Shown here: positions 24,693 to 33,868 of the stretch, in pieces
Position numbering within the stretch: the first letter of the stretch is position 1
Layout of the letters: every line of letters starts with the position of its first letter
Assembly: GCA_016865015.1 (NCBI GenBank)
Contig: CP018226.1
Coordinates: 1,519,001-1,583,000, forward strand
Length of the DNA: 64,000 nucleotides
Source: Rhizobiales bacterium IMCC20636
GTDB taxonomy: Bacteria > Pseudomonadota > Alphaproteobacteria > Rhizobiales > GCA-2746425
Direction of reading: 5' to 3'
Translations under genes and position numbers: made by a program
Notes under the pieces: generated by a model
What the model was told of the DNA's origin: nothing
What the model saw: the letters and a program-made list of their open reading frames with translations, nothing else
Database searches by the model: none

Positions 24693-27044
24693 TCAATTCA
24701 TGTATGGTTTCAACTGCGCGATATCCAAATTCAGATTTATGGTAAAACTGGCGATTGCGACATGCTTCGTCTTTTCGGTCAGATTGTTTCGGATGTGAGT
24801 CTGGTCCTCCAGAGATTCATTCACATCCCATTTGTCCGGACGAAAGACATAGGTGAAACCAGTCGCAAACTCGTCCCATGTGCTGTTGTTTGCAGAGTTC
24901 TTTATGGTTGAAATACCATGGAGGACGGCTGCAACATTGATGTTGAGAGTCAGCGAATCCTGTAATCGCGCTTTTGGTGTGTCCACGACAAACAGCGTAT
25001 CGGTGATCATCAGGGGCATTGTCAGCGAAATATCTTTCATGTTGCGCAGGCTTGCCGTGTCTTCGTCCCACATATCCAGCGCACCGGAATATGTGCAATT
25101 GTCGATGGTCGAGACCGTCACAGCCAGACCGCAGCCCTCCCAACTATAGCTTGCGCCGCCCTTTTCAAATCCGCCTGAAATCCGATAATCAAGCGAACTG
25201 AAATTGACGTTTTTGCCAATGGATTCCGAGTAATTTCCGCCAAAGGATTCGATGCTCAAATCAATTCCCGATGTTGTATCCTTGCTGAATCCGGCGTCTG
25301 TTGATGTGTTGGTTGAAGTTGGTGAGACACGAATAGCAGGTCCACCATAAAGCCAAGTCTGATTGCGAAGACCGCCAATATAGAAGGTTCCTTCGGTATC
25401 GGAAATGGCTGGCTTCACGCCGTTTTTCAACATTTGGAGCATCGTCCCATCTGTTGTCCTGAGCCGAACGTAAAGCTTGCCATTGTCAACGAACGCATAG
25501 ACTTCCGGTCGCAGAGACAATTCGACGGTCTGTTGATCCACCGTATCTGTCTGGAACGGGCCTGCAATTATCTGTGGCTGTCGAGGTGCATCATATTTAT
25601 AGGACAATCCATAGACCTTACCTGGAACAGGTTCCTCTATATTGCCAAATCCCATGCGCATGGTCAGGTAATTCTCGCCGTTTCCGCCGCCAGATATCCA
25701 TGGTGTTTTCTGTTGCGCCAGACGCCGGGATTCTTCTTCTTCGAGACGCTGTTTTTCCTGCTCGGCGACCTGGCGATCAAGCGCCTTTATGTTTTCATCC
25801 ATCTGGACGAATGCATCGACATTGTCTTCGATGAAGCCCATGAACTCCTTCATGCCCTTAACCGATGAAAGAAGCCAATTGGTATCTGTTTGAGGTCCTG
25901 ATTTGGTCGTGACCGTCAATGTGGCACCCGAGAAAGCAAGCTTGAATTCGGGGCGAGCATCGGATGTTATGACATCAAAATAGCCGAACTGGTCTTTTGC
26001 GATGTTCCAGCGTCCATTGACTGTCAGCGCACCTTCAGGTCCAAACTTCGGTGCGGCTCCGTCGGTTGTGGATTCATCGACATAGAGAAATTTGTCAGGC
26101 TCCTGAACGTTTCGAATATAGTATTGTTCTTTATCTCCGATCTGTTCAAAGAACCATGTCGCCCCGCTTCTCGCTTGTGAGAGATCGACAATCTCAAACT
26201 CGCCATGCTGATTTGTTGTCAGCGCGCCTTTTCCTGTTTCCGGCACGACAAGAATGGAGTCATGGGGACTTTCCGTCCAAGGCTGATTCTTGAAAGCACG
26301 ACGTTCGGTGATAGCCGCAAGTTCAGGATTTTTTGGTGGTACCTTTGCCTCTGGTGGAATGACCGGGGGTGCCGATGGTGTAATCTCCGGCAGGACAGAA
26401 AGAGGGTTCTCTCTCGGCTGCTGTGGTTGGTTCTGAGGGGTTTGCCGGAACTGTTGTTGATTGTTCTGGTTTGGCAGGAATGCCTGTTGCTGCTGCCCCT
26501 GAAATTGTTGCTGGGCCTGGAATTGCTGGTTTGGGCCCTGGAATTGCTGTTGTTGCGGAGGTTGGAAGGCTTGCTGCTGCTGTGGCGGTTGAATACCAGC
26601 GTTTGCCAATATCTCGGGCCCGAGGCGCAAGGGGCCACTTTCGGGGAATGGAACCGTGTAAGAGCCGAGAATAGTCTGACCGGCTGCACCGAAAAACAGC
26701 TGTTCGGACCCGTAGGTTGCAACCGGTGTGGCATAGCCGTTAAGCGACACAGCTACGCGCTGGTATTGGCCATTTGTGATACGAAGAACATCGATATCCA
26801 TGCCAGAAGTGTTTTCGATCATTATTGTCTTGCGAGCCAATACAGCGGGATTTCCACCCCTGGGTTGCTGCCCGTTATTTGCCTGGGCAATCACGATCGG
26901 TTTGTCATTTGCGGGCTCATCCGTGGCAAAGCCATTTGTGGCTGCCATCACGGCGATTGTCAGTGCGGCGATGGGAACCAATGATGTGGTCCAAGCCAAC
27001 TTCCTGAAAAATGCGACTGATGAGTGTGTCGGCAGGGAATGCAT
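24693..27044 (-). CDS. Large secreted multi-domain protein with Gln-rich linker
   Basis: A 783-residue protein with signal segment RKLAWTTSLVPIAALTIAVM. In order: a small beta domain (KTIMIENTSGMDIDVLRI, about 65-140) resembling the VHL-beta-like domain of the gene at 28365; a Gln/Pro-rich linker (about 155-235); a beta-trefoil-like or ricin-like region (GATWFFEQIGDKEQYYI and WNIAKDQFGYFDVI, about 280-400); a short acidic coiled coil (AEQEKQRLEEEESRRLAQQ, near 455); and a 300-residue beta-rich C-terminal domain. ATG 27044 follows AGGAG by 7 nt. The C-terminal part could be a lectin, adhesin or toxin-like domain; I do not recognise it. Confidence 0.75.
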   Translation of the reverse strand: MHSLPTHSSVAFFRKLAWTTSLVPIAALTIAVMAATNGFATDEPANDKPIVIAQANNGQQPRGGNPAVLARKTIMIENTSGMDIDVLRITNGQYQRVAVSLNGYATPVATYGSEQLFFGAAGQTILGSYTVPFPESGPLRLGPEILANAGIQPPQQQQAFQPPQQQQFQGPNQQFQAQQQFQGQQQQAFLPNQNNQQQFRQTPQNQPQQPRENPLSVLPEITPSAPPVIPPEAKVPPKNPELAAITERRAFKNQPWTESPHDSILVVPETGKGALTTNQHGEFEIVDLSQARSGATWFFEQIGDKEQYYIRNVQEPDKFLYVDESTTDGAAPKFGPEGALTVNGRWNIAKDQFGYFDVITSDARPEFKLAFSGATLTVTTKSGPQTDTNWLLSSVKGMKEFMGFIEDNVDAFVQMDENIKALDRQVAEQEKQRLEEEESRRLAQQKTPWISGGGNGENYLTMRMGFGNIEEPVPGKVYGLSYKYDAPRQPQIIAGPFQTDTVDQQTVELSLRPEVYAFVDNGKLYVRLRTTDGTMLQMLKNGVKPAISDTEGTFYIGGLRNQTWLYGGPAIRVSPTSTNTSTDAGFSKDTTSGIDLSIESFGGNYSESIGKNVNFSSLDYRISGGFEKGGASYSWEGCGLAVTVSTIDNCTYSGALDMWDEDTASLRNMKDISLTMPLMITDTLFVVDTPKARLQDSLTLNINVAAVLHGISTIKNSANNSTWDEFATGFTYVFRPDKWDVNESLEDQTHIRNNLTEKTKHVAIASFTINLNLDIAQLKPYMN

Positions 27045-27170
27045 GATGAGACTCCTGTTAGGACCGGCGGTGTTGAAGCCAATGATTTCCAGATTGAATA
27101 TAAGTGAAGCGCTTTGCCTGTAAGTTGTCAAATATAAGCCCTTGCCCAATCCACGATTCAGACGACAAGA

Positions 27171-28184
27171 TTAACGGATCGCCGAGTGAGCACGCCCGGC
27201 CAAATCGTCGATGATGTGGCATTGAAGCGTGTCGGAATTCTCACTCAACAGGGCTAAATCCGCTTTGGTATGCAGGTCGATAATGCCATTAGAATAGAGC
27301 GCGCCTGATCCGGATATGATTTGAACCAGATAATCGGACGTTCCATTGCGCTTCACAACTGCGAGTGTCTCGGCGGCGCGATTGTCCAGGTGGACATCCA
27401 TTATCGTTCCATCATTGCATTGGTAGCGGACTGTTTCCCGGACCGATGGGTTTATGTGGGTTTCGGTTTCGCTCTGCCGGGTCGAGGCGCAACGCTCATG
27501 CAAGTCTGAGCGGGGGTAGTCAGTGGCGCAGATGATGCCGCCCCACTGGTAGCCATATCGGCCATCCCTGTATTGTATCTGCATCCAAGGGTAGCCATTC
27601 ATCATTTCGCTGGTTCGAGCGACGATGGTGAGGGCTTCATGTTCGAACAGGCTGGTGATGCGGTCGAAGTGCATGCCAGGACCGGCGCGCACGATACCTC
27701 CCCAAGACGCGGCGGGGTAAGGGTAGCTGGTTTCCGGTGTCAAATGAGTGTTGATGTCTGTGCGGGAGCGTTTGCTGAATGTCGCAGAAACGGTGCCAGA
27801 TAAATCATCATCCAGGTGCAGCATGTCCAGTTTGAGGCTGTTGCCTGTCTTCTGGAGGCTGATTTCGAAAACACGCCCGGCATATTGCCCGCCGATATTT
27901 CGGTCCCAACGACCGAAGCCATTGGCTGTTTCAGTGCCATAACCGGACAGCGTTACCTGCGCCTGCCACCCATTGTTGGCAGTGATCTGAAGCATTGGGG
28001 AAAAATTTGACGTTCGTTCAATGGTAACACTGCAATCGCCGCAATATCCGGCGTTAGAGCCTGTCTGGAGCCATTGGCCTGCCAACGATGCTGCGTTTGC
28101 ACTGCCTGCGCCAAGCCCGAACAGGGCCAATGCTGCGAGCAGATGGCGGCTGTGTTTACTGATGGTTGCGATAAAGTGTTTCAT
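27171..28184 (-). CDS. Secreted protein with SH3-like and MliC-like lysozyme-inhibitor domains
   Basis: The 337-residue protein has a signal peptide (cleavage near ANA-ASL), a first beta domain with CGDCSV (about 35-135), an SH3-like domain (SWGGIVRAGPGM, then YGYQWGGIIC, about 155-220) and a C-terminal domain (VRYQCNDGTIMDVHL, IISGSGALYSNGIIDLHTK, ending TLQC, about 250-325). The last has the layout of MliC/PliC inhibitors of C-type lysozyme. The SH3-like domain is closely similar to that of the divergent gene at 28365. It may protect the envelope against muramidases. Confidence 0.75.
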   Translation of the reverse strand: MKHFIATISKHSRHLLAALALFGLGAGSANAASLAGQWLQTGSNAGYCGDCSVTIERTSNFSPMLQITANNGWQAQVTLSGYGTETANGFGRWDRNIGGQYAGRVFEISLQKTGNSLKLDMLHLDDDLSGTVSATFSKRSRTDINTHLTPETSYPYPAASWGGIVRAGPGMHFDRITSLFEHEALTIVARTSEMMNGYPWMQIQYRDGRYGYQWGGIICATDYPRSDLHERCASTRQSETETHINPSVRETVRYQCNDGTIMDVHLDNRAAETLAVVKRNGTSDYLVQIISGSGALYSNGIIDLHTKADLALLSENSDTLQCHIIDDLAGRAHSAIR

Positions 28185-28364
28185 GATTTCCCCTCAAACT
28201 TGGTGATGTTTTGATGCTCATGTTGAATTTGGCATCTGAAATCTTGTTAAGGTTAAAGACCTGAACCAAAGGCGAAGGCGCTGTTCATGTTGCGTTCAGA
28301 AACGATCTAGCATCTAATAAGCTTCAAGCAATTCAATCTGTTGAGCAAGATGCAGGGGAAGAAA

Positions 28365-29753
28365 ATGGCTTCGATGAAGAACCGTAAAGTGATGTTGGCA
28401 TCCGGGGTTGTGGCGGCGCTACTAGTCGGCTCGGCCGCAGCGAGTGGCATTCCTCAGATAAAGAGCATGTCCCCCGGCTGGGACATGCTTGACGGAAAAG
28501 TGTTGAGTGACAACCTGCAGGGCGGGATGGTGCACAAGGTTCAGCAGCAAAGCCAACAGCAACGCGTGCAATTGCGGATCATCAATACATTGTCTGTCCC
28601 CGTTGATTATTATGTGGTGAATCCAGATACTGGCCAGACTCAGCGGATCAACACTTTGCAACCGGGCGCTGCCGCCGATCTTGGCAGTCAACCTGGACTG
28701 GGCTGGATTTTTGTTCAGAACCAGCAGCAGATACAATCCTATCAGACGCGCGGAGAAGCGTTTCAGGAACTGCGGATTGCAGCTCCCGGGCAGCAGCAGC
28801 CGCCCAGACTGGCGAACCAATATCAGCCGCCGATCAATTCACAGAACGCCCAGCAGCAACAGGCCCCACAGCAGCGGCAGGCCCAGCAACAACAGGCCCA
28901 GCAACAACAGGCCCAGCAACAACAGGCCCAGCAGCAATTGGGTCAATCTGGGGGGCAACCGCAACCACTTGGCCAACCACAAAGACTCGGTCAGGCGCAA
29001 TCAGCGGGTCAGTTACAGAACCAACAAATTGGACAACCGCAACGGTTGCAACAGTATGGACAGCCCGGTCAGCCGCAGCCATCTGGCCAGCAGCAGGGCT
29101 TCGGTCAACCACAGCCTTTGAATCCGCAACAACAATCGGGCCAACAACAGTTTGGCCAACAAGGCGGACAACAACAGCCGCAATATGGGCAATCCCAAGG
29201 ACAGCAGCAACAACAATTTGGTCAACCTCAAGGGCAGCCTTCGGGCCAGCAGCAGCGACTGCCTGTGCCGCCGGGCCTTTATCAAAGTTCCCTGACTCTG
29301 GAAGATTGCTCAGTTTCCTATTTCACGCCCGGAGCGCCGGAAATCGCGATCTGTCAGTATCTCGGCCGATTGGCGAATTCCGACCCCGGTGCCTATCAGA
29401 ACTATCTGGCAGGCATTCAAGTTCGAAACAATCAGTCTGGTGGCATTCAGGGTCAGCAACAACAGCAGGGCTTTGGCACCCAGAATCAAGGCTTTGGCAA
29501 TTCGGGGGGACGTTTTCCCGCGGCTTCATCGTGGGGCGGAATTGTCCGGTCTGCACCTTCCATGCAGTCCGACCGTCTGGACAGTCTTTCGGAAGGTGAA
29601 GTGATTACATTGCTTGCCGATACCGGCGTGCAGATGAATGGCTATAACTGGTTCCAGATTCAGTATCGCAATGGACAAAGCGGTTACCAGTGGGGTGGAA
29701 TCATTTGTGGTCAGACGCAGCCAATCCCTGGCACGTTTGAAATCTGTAATTGA
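28365..29753 (+). CDS. Secreted Gln-rich protein with C-terminal SH3-like domain
   Basis: The 462-residue protein has a signal peptide (RKVMLASGVVAALLVGSAAA), a VHL-beta-like domain (RVQLRIINTLSVPVDYYVV to about residue 140), and a long Gln-rich region (about 155-305) including tandem QQQAQ units encoded by repeated CAACAACAGGCCCAG. A small domain with two cysteines (LEDCSVSYF, IAICQYLG) and a C-terminal SH3-like domain (SWGGIVRSAPSM, GYQWGGIICG) follow. The start at 28365 is preceded by AGGGGA; TTG 28341 and ATG 28350 are alternatives. It is divergent from, and shares a domain with, the gene at 27171. Confidence 0.78.
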   Translation: MASMKNRKVMLASGVVAALLVGSAAASGIPQIKSMSPGWDMLDGKVLSDNLQGGMVHKVQQQSQQQRVQLRIINTLSVPVDYYVVNPDTGQTQRINTLQPGAAADLGSQPGLGWIFVQNQQQIQSYQTRGEAFQELRIAAPGQQQPPRLANQYQPPINSQNAQQQQAPQQRQAQQQQAQQQQAQQQQAQQQLGQSGGQPQPLGQPQRLGQAQSAGQLQNQQIGQPQRLQQYGQPGQPQPSGQQQGFGQPQPLNPQQQSGQQQFGQQGGQQQPQYGQSQGQQQQQFGQPQGQPSGQQQRLPVPPGLYQSSLTLEDCSVSYFTPGAPEIAICQYLGRLANSDPGAYQNYLAGIQVRNNQSGGIQGQQQQQGFGTQNQGFGNSGGRFPAASSWGGIVRSAPSMQSDRLDSLSEGEVITLLADTGVQMNGYNWFQIQYRNGQSGYQWGGIICGQTQPIPGTFEICN

Positions 29754-29787
29754 TGATGTCAGCCCTGCAAATCACAGGATTATCACT

Positions 29788-30699
29788 ATGAAACCCACCT
29801 CAAAAACTGGAACGGCATGGCGGTTTGCGCTGATGGGGGCTTTTGCTCTGATGAGTGGCGCCCAGGCGCAGGCATTGTCGATTTCAATTGCTCCTTCATG
29901 GGTCAATGAAAGTTCATACGGGTCGATTGTTGCGACCGATTGTGCGGCTGGAACCTGCGGCCGCAATATCGAGATTGCCTGCCAGGGAGAGGGGGCTCCG
30001 GCGATTGTTCGGTTGACGGGTCTGGCTTCGGGTAAACGGTTTCCGGTTCTGGAAGCCCCGTTGACGGTTTTGATTGACGGACAGCGCTTTACCAGAACGG
30101 CAACGACGTCTTTCGATCCAGCCTATGGTTTCATTCCACAATTTGTCATGCAGCCGGATGATCCGATGGTGGAGGCTCTGGCAGCGGGACAGTATGCGGA
30201 GTTCATTTTTGCCGAACGGGCTGGCACTGTCGAGTTGAAGGAATCTCGCTGGGCCTTGTCTGTTTTCGTGGCCCATTGCGAATGGCAACAGCCGCAGGCC
30301 AAAGCAGTTCTGAATGTGCTGCAATCGGGAGTGCCAGCCGGAGCTGCCGGGATTTATGACCGCCGCCGCCGGGGCTATGTTCTGGGATGTGCCAACACAC
30401 CTGGCTTGAATGGCCGAACAATGACGCTGGATGCGTCCAATGGGGATGGTGGCCATGTGTCCTTCCGTCTGCCGGAATTTGCCGATAATGGTCGGGAGTT
30501 TTCGCCACCGGTGATGGGAAATCTTGCGCCCTTCGGCGACGTCTTTGTCGATTTGTTCCTGATTGAGGGCGGCATGCCTTCCGACTGGCAGATCACAATG
30601 CGTCCTTCGCCAAATGGCAGCTATGCTCAGGCGGCACAGATGGATCTGGATGTGCCCGATTACGGCACGATCTCCTGTCGTGCAGATGCAATTTTCTGA
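29788..30699 (+). CDS. Secreted hypothetical protein, cysteine-containing beta domain
   Basis: The 303-residue protein has a signal peptide (cleavage near AQA-LS). The mature part holds paired cysteines (VATDCAAGTCGRN and IEIACQG) and a domain ending WALSVFVAHCEW near residue 170, followed by a second domain with VLGCANTPG and ending GTISCRADAIF. The terminal FVAHC motif is shared with the next two genes. It follows the SH3-like gene by 34 bp with AGGAT upstream of ATG, so it belongs to the same operon. Family unknown. Confidence 0.72.
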   Translation: MKPTSKTGTAWRFALMGAFALMSGAQAQALSISIAPSWVNESSYGSIVATDCAAGTCGRNIEIACQGEGAPAIVRLTGLASGKRFPVLEAPLTVLIDGQRFTRTATTSFDPAYGFIPQFVMQPDDPMVEALAAGQYAEFIFAERAGTVELKESRWALSVFVAHCEWQQPQAKAVLNVLQSGVPAGAAGIYDRRRRGYVLGCANTPGLNGRTMTLDASNGDGGHVSFRLPEFADNGREFSPPVMGNLAPFGDVFVDLFLIEGGMPSDWQITMRPSPNGSYAQAAQMDLDVPDYGTISCRADAIF

Positions 30700-30757
30700 T
30701 CTTCTGGATCGTTGGCAGGCTGGAAACGGCTTCCGCTCAAATGATGGACAACACGCT

Positions 30758-31594
30758 ATGAAGACCTTCCTGAAACATTTCATTGTCGGGCTGACTGTTG
30801 CCAGCTTTTGCTGGTCTGGAGCCGCCTTTGCTCAAACTGTGCAGTTTCAACAGGATAAAGTTGTGCTCTACAGTCAGTTTCCGATTACGGGCGTTCGCGT
30901 CAATCAGGAGCTTGTCCGCTTCAATATTCTTGCCGAGAATTCGATCGAAGTCATTCTTCAGGGTGATGAAAACGGTCTGTCTTGCACCAATGAATATGTG
31001 GTGTCGTTCAAGCAGGCGCCTGACGCGCGTTTGCTGGCCAATCATTGTCATGGCGCCGCACGGTTTGAAGTGCAGCCGGGCAGCAATGTGGAGGCGCTGG
31101 AGTATCATGATGGCAATGAAGATGTCGGATTCAACGAGTTGGCGAAAGGTCCGGGGCCACGGGTAAAACCGGTTCAGGACAATTTCGAATGGGGTTTTTC
31201 GGCCTTGCCAGATCCTGTGTTGTCCCTGGCGGTTCCTGAAACGGATAATGTTGTCTGGACGTCGAACTGCCTGCCGGATACGAAACGCATCAAGTCCTAC
31301 GTTCTTATGGTGCCGGAGGGCATTCAAAACGGCGTGACACCGGAGTTGACGTATCAGGTGGATGATCTGGAGCCGGTCAGCTACTCGCTGGGCGTCGAAG
31401 AGTTTCCATTTCTGGAAGGTGGTCCGGTTCCGACGTTGTATACCAATTCAAGCCATTCGCTGTTTTATCTGATGGCAAAGGGACACATAGTCAGCCTTGA
31501 TATGAACCGGCAGCTTCAGGCCAAGTTCTCCCTGCGCGGTTCTGCCAAACCCATTCGGGCGTTTCTGGCTGCCTGCCACAGTCTGGAAGACTGA
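30758..31594 (+). CDS. Secreted hypothetical protein, paralogue-like of neighbours
   Basis: The 278-residue protein has a signal peptide (cleavage near AFA-QT). Cysteines occur in NGLSCTNEYV, ANHCHGAARF, SNCLPDTK and the terminal FLAACHSLED. The C-terminal region (GHIVSLDMNRQLQAKFSLRG) ends in the same F-L-A-x-C pattern as the adjacent genes, which suggests a common beta-sandwich module. ATG 30758 is chosen because the signal peptide begins there. Family unknown. Confidence 0.7.
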   Translation: MKTFLKHFIVGLTVASFCWSGAAFAQTVQFQQDKVVLYSQFPITGVRVNQELVRFNILAENSIEVILQGDENGLSCTNEYVVSFKQAPDARLLANHCHGAARFEVQPGSNVEALEYHDGNEDVGFNELAKGPGPRVKPVQDNFEWGFSALPDPVLSLAVPETDNVVWTSNCLPDTKRIKSYVLMVPEGIQNGVTPELTYQVDDLEPVSYSLGVEEFPFLEGGPVPTLYTNSSHSLFYLMAKGHIVSLDMNRQLQAKFSLRGSAKPIRAFLAACHSLED

Positions 31595-31618
31595 TTTTCT
31601 TCAGGAGTGATACCAATC

Positions 31619-32539
31619 ATGTCACGATTTTCAAAACTCATCACATTGCTCGTTTTGCTGATGGCGACGGCCCTTCCGCTTCACAATTCAGAAGCCAGCA
31701 GCCGGGGTGTTGTGTGGAATTTTTACGCTTCTGCGGACGGTGCTTTGCTGTCGGCGGTATATACGGCTTCGTTTCTGGGCAGCGATGAGGTGACCAGGCG
31801 CGTGCTGATGACGGCCAATTGCAGTCCGGGCCGACCTGTGCCCTATGTCGCGGCGCTGATCAACCCGCCACAGGGACAGCCGATTGAACAACGTGCAGCT
31901 CTGATGGTGCGCTTCGAAAACGGAAACATGCTGTTTCTGGACGGATCACTGGACCGTCTGGCATCGGTCAACGCCGGAGACGACAAGCCTCGATATGGCT
32001 TTGATTTGCCGACAAGTTCTTCGCTCTTTGGTCTGCTGACGCAAAATGGCTCGCGTTATTTTCCCAAAGTGGATGTGGACCCCTGGGGCGGCGGCGTGGC
32101 GCTGGAGATATTTGACCGGGACCGGGACAAGGTGAGAAACTTTCTTGCGACGTGTGACCGGTTTGCACAACAGACCGCTGGTGCCGGTAATAATTACGGG
32201 GCACAGGCCGCTCAACCTCAATTGGGTGCCTGCCGCAGCATGTTGTATGCGCCCAACCCGTGGAATCCATCCCAGCAGGGTGGCCATACACAGGCTATTG
32301 CCAATGAGTTGTGCAGCCCGAATGAGGCTTCTGACCTTCCTGCACGATGCTTCCTGTATATCATGGCGGGCCGTGTCAACTGGGACGCAAATGGCCATCA
32401 GACAAGTTGGATTCCGGGGAACGCTTCCCGGCTTTGCGCCAGAACCCCTGTCGGGCTGGGCACCATTTCCTGTTTTGAGAACCAGATCAGAAACGGTGTT
32501 GCATGGCAGGCTGCTGCGGAGTTTTGCAGACAGAAATAA
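31619..32539 (+). CDS. Secreted cysteine-rich hypothetical protein
   Basis: The 306-residue protein has a signal peptide (LITLLVLLMATALPL, cleavage near SEA-SS). The first domain ends KVRNFLATCDRF near residue 175, the same closing motif as the two upstream genes. A C-terminal domain of about 100 residues has regularly spaced cysteines (GACRSML, NELCSPN, ARCFLYIM, RLCARTP, ISCFENQ, EFCRQK), likely disulfide-bonded. ATG 31619 lies 12 nt after AGGAG; GTG 31607 is an alternative. It is the last gene of the rightward secreted-protein operon. Confidence 0.72.
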   Translation: MSRFSKLITLLVLLMATALPLHNSEASSRGVVWNFYASADGALLSAVYTASFLGSDEVTRRVLMTANCSPGRPVPYVAALINPPQGQPIEQRAALMVRFENGNMLFLDGSLDRLASVNAGDDKPRYGFDLPTSSSLFGLLTQNGSRYFPKVDVDPWGGGVALEIFDRDRDKVRNFLATCDRFAQQTAGAGNNYGAQAAQPQLGACRSMLYAPNPWNPSQQGGHTQAIANELCSPNEASDLPARCFLYIMAGRVNWDANGHQTSWIPGNASRLCARTPVGLGTISCFENQIRNGVAWQAAAEFCRQK

Positions 32540-32671
32540 CGCCTGGGTGAAGGATTGATTGTTGTCCTGAATATCATTTTGGCATAGCCGTTTCACCACG
32601 GTTTCCATTGCGCTGTGCCGTGGCGCAACAAGGGCTGACATTCCTGTGATATTTCTGATAATCCACGCTGT

Positions 32672-33868
32672 ATGAACCCAATTCAGAATCATAGAGCCAT
32701 GTGGACGCTTGTGCTGTTGCTGGTTGGTGTGATGTCGACCTCTGCAATTGTTCCGTTCATGGGAGTCTATATTGTCGAGGGGCTTGGAAAAGACCCCTGG
32801 ATGATCAGCGTCTATTCAGCCATGTCCTTGTTGGTTGCAGTTTTCGTGAACCGTCGGTTTGGCGAATGGATTGATGCCGGGCGGCGTGTTGCGCCGCTTG
32901 TGCTGGTCTGTATCGTGGCGTTTGTCATTGCCAATTGCTCGATATTGATTGTGCAATCCTACTGGATTTTGGTGAGCGTCGCATTTCTGTGTTTTGGCGT
33001 AGCATCAGCTGCGCTCTCCACCATGTATAGTTTTGGCCGGCTCTATGCAGAGCGCGAAGGGCTGCATATTGAGCGCTATAATTCCTATTTGCGGTCGATG
33101 ACGTCTTTGGGGTGGATGGTGTCTCCGGCTGTTGCATTCTTTGTGGCCGGGCAATTCGGACATCTTGCGGTTTTCAAGTTGGCGTTGGGAATGGCCGCCT
33201 TGTGGGCGGTGTTGTGGTATTTCGTGATGCCTGGGGATTTTGCCGTGGAGCCGCGCGTGACAATTGACGATGCAGGACACGCGATACCAGATGTTCCTAA
33301 CCGACCGCTCTGGTATGCGGCTATTGCGTGTTTCTGTTTTTCGCTGGCGCATATTTTGTGCAGCAGTGCGCTGCCGCTGTTTTACATTCAGGAGGTCGGT
33401 CTGCCGACATTCGCGCCCGGGCTGTCGTTCTCGGTGAAAACCTTTGTGGAAATCATTGCCATTTTAAGTGCGCCGCTTCTGATGTTGCGGCTGGGTGCGC
33501 GCAATCTTCTGCTGGGTGCGGCTGTTCTGGGGCTGTTGGCATTTTGGGTGCTAGCTTCCGTTTCCAGCCTGTCCACGATGATCATGGGGTCTGTTCTGGA
33601 GGGGCTGTATTACGGAATTTTTGCCGGTGTGGGTATCACTTATGTGCAGAGCTTTGCCGCAGGTCGGATGGCCAGGGCGACATCGCTCTATATGAACGGC
33701 CTGTATCTGGGTGGGCTGATTGCATCGTCATCGATGGGATTGATCGCGCATTTTTATGATTTCAGAATGGCCATTCATTTGGCATCATTTGGTGCGATTG
33801 CTGCTTTCCTGGTGCTGTTGGCGACACGACGCAGCGATGTGCCAAAACAACTGACTGTCAGCGGATGA
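32672..33868 (+). CDS. MFS transporter (sugar-efflux SetB-like)
   Basis: The 398-residue carrier has twelve hydrophobic segments. The order of charged loops (RRFGEWIDAGRRVAPLVLV, then YNSYLRSMTSLGWMVSPAVA) recalls sugar-efflux carriers of the Set type. Its stop overlaps the start of the FAD oxidoreductase (ATGA), so it is the first gene of a coupled three-gene operon. The substrate is unknown; no link to the proposed tRNA role of the next two genes is evident. Confidence 0.85.
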   Translation: MNPIQNHRAMWTLVLLLVGVMSTSAIVPFMGVYIVEGLGKDPWMISVYSAMSLLVAVFVNRRFGEWIDAGRRVAPLVLVCIVAFVIANCSILIVQSYWILVSVAFLCFGVASAALSTMYSFGRLYAEREGLHIERYNSYLRSMTSLGWMVSPAVAFFVAGQFGHLAVFKLALGMAALWAVLWYFVMPGDFAVEPRVTIDDAGHAIPDVPNRPLWYAAIACFCFSLAHILCSSALPLFYIQEVGLPTFAPGLSFSVKTFVEIIAILSAPLLMLRLGARNLLLGAAVLGLLAFWVLASVSSLSTMIMGSVLEGLYYGIFAGVGITYVQSFAAGRMARATSLYMNGLYLGGLIASSSMGLIAHFYDFRMAIHLASFGAIAAFLVLLATRRSDVPKQLTVSG

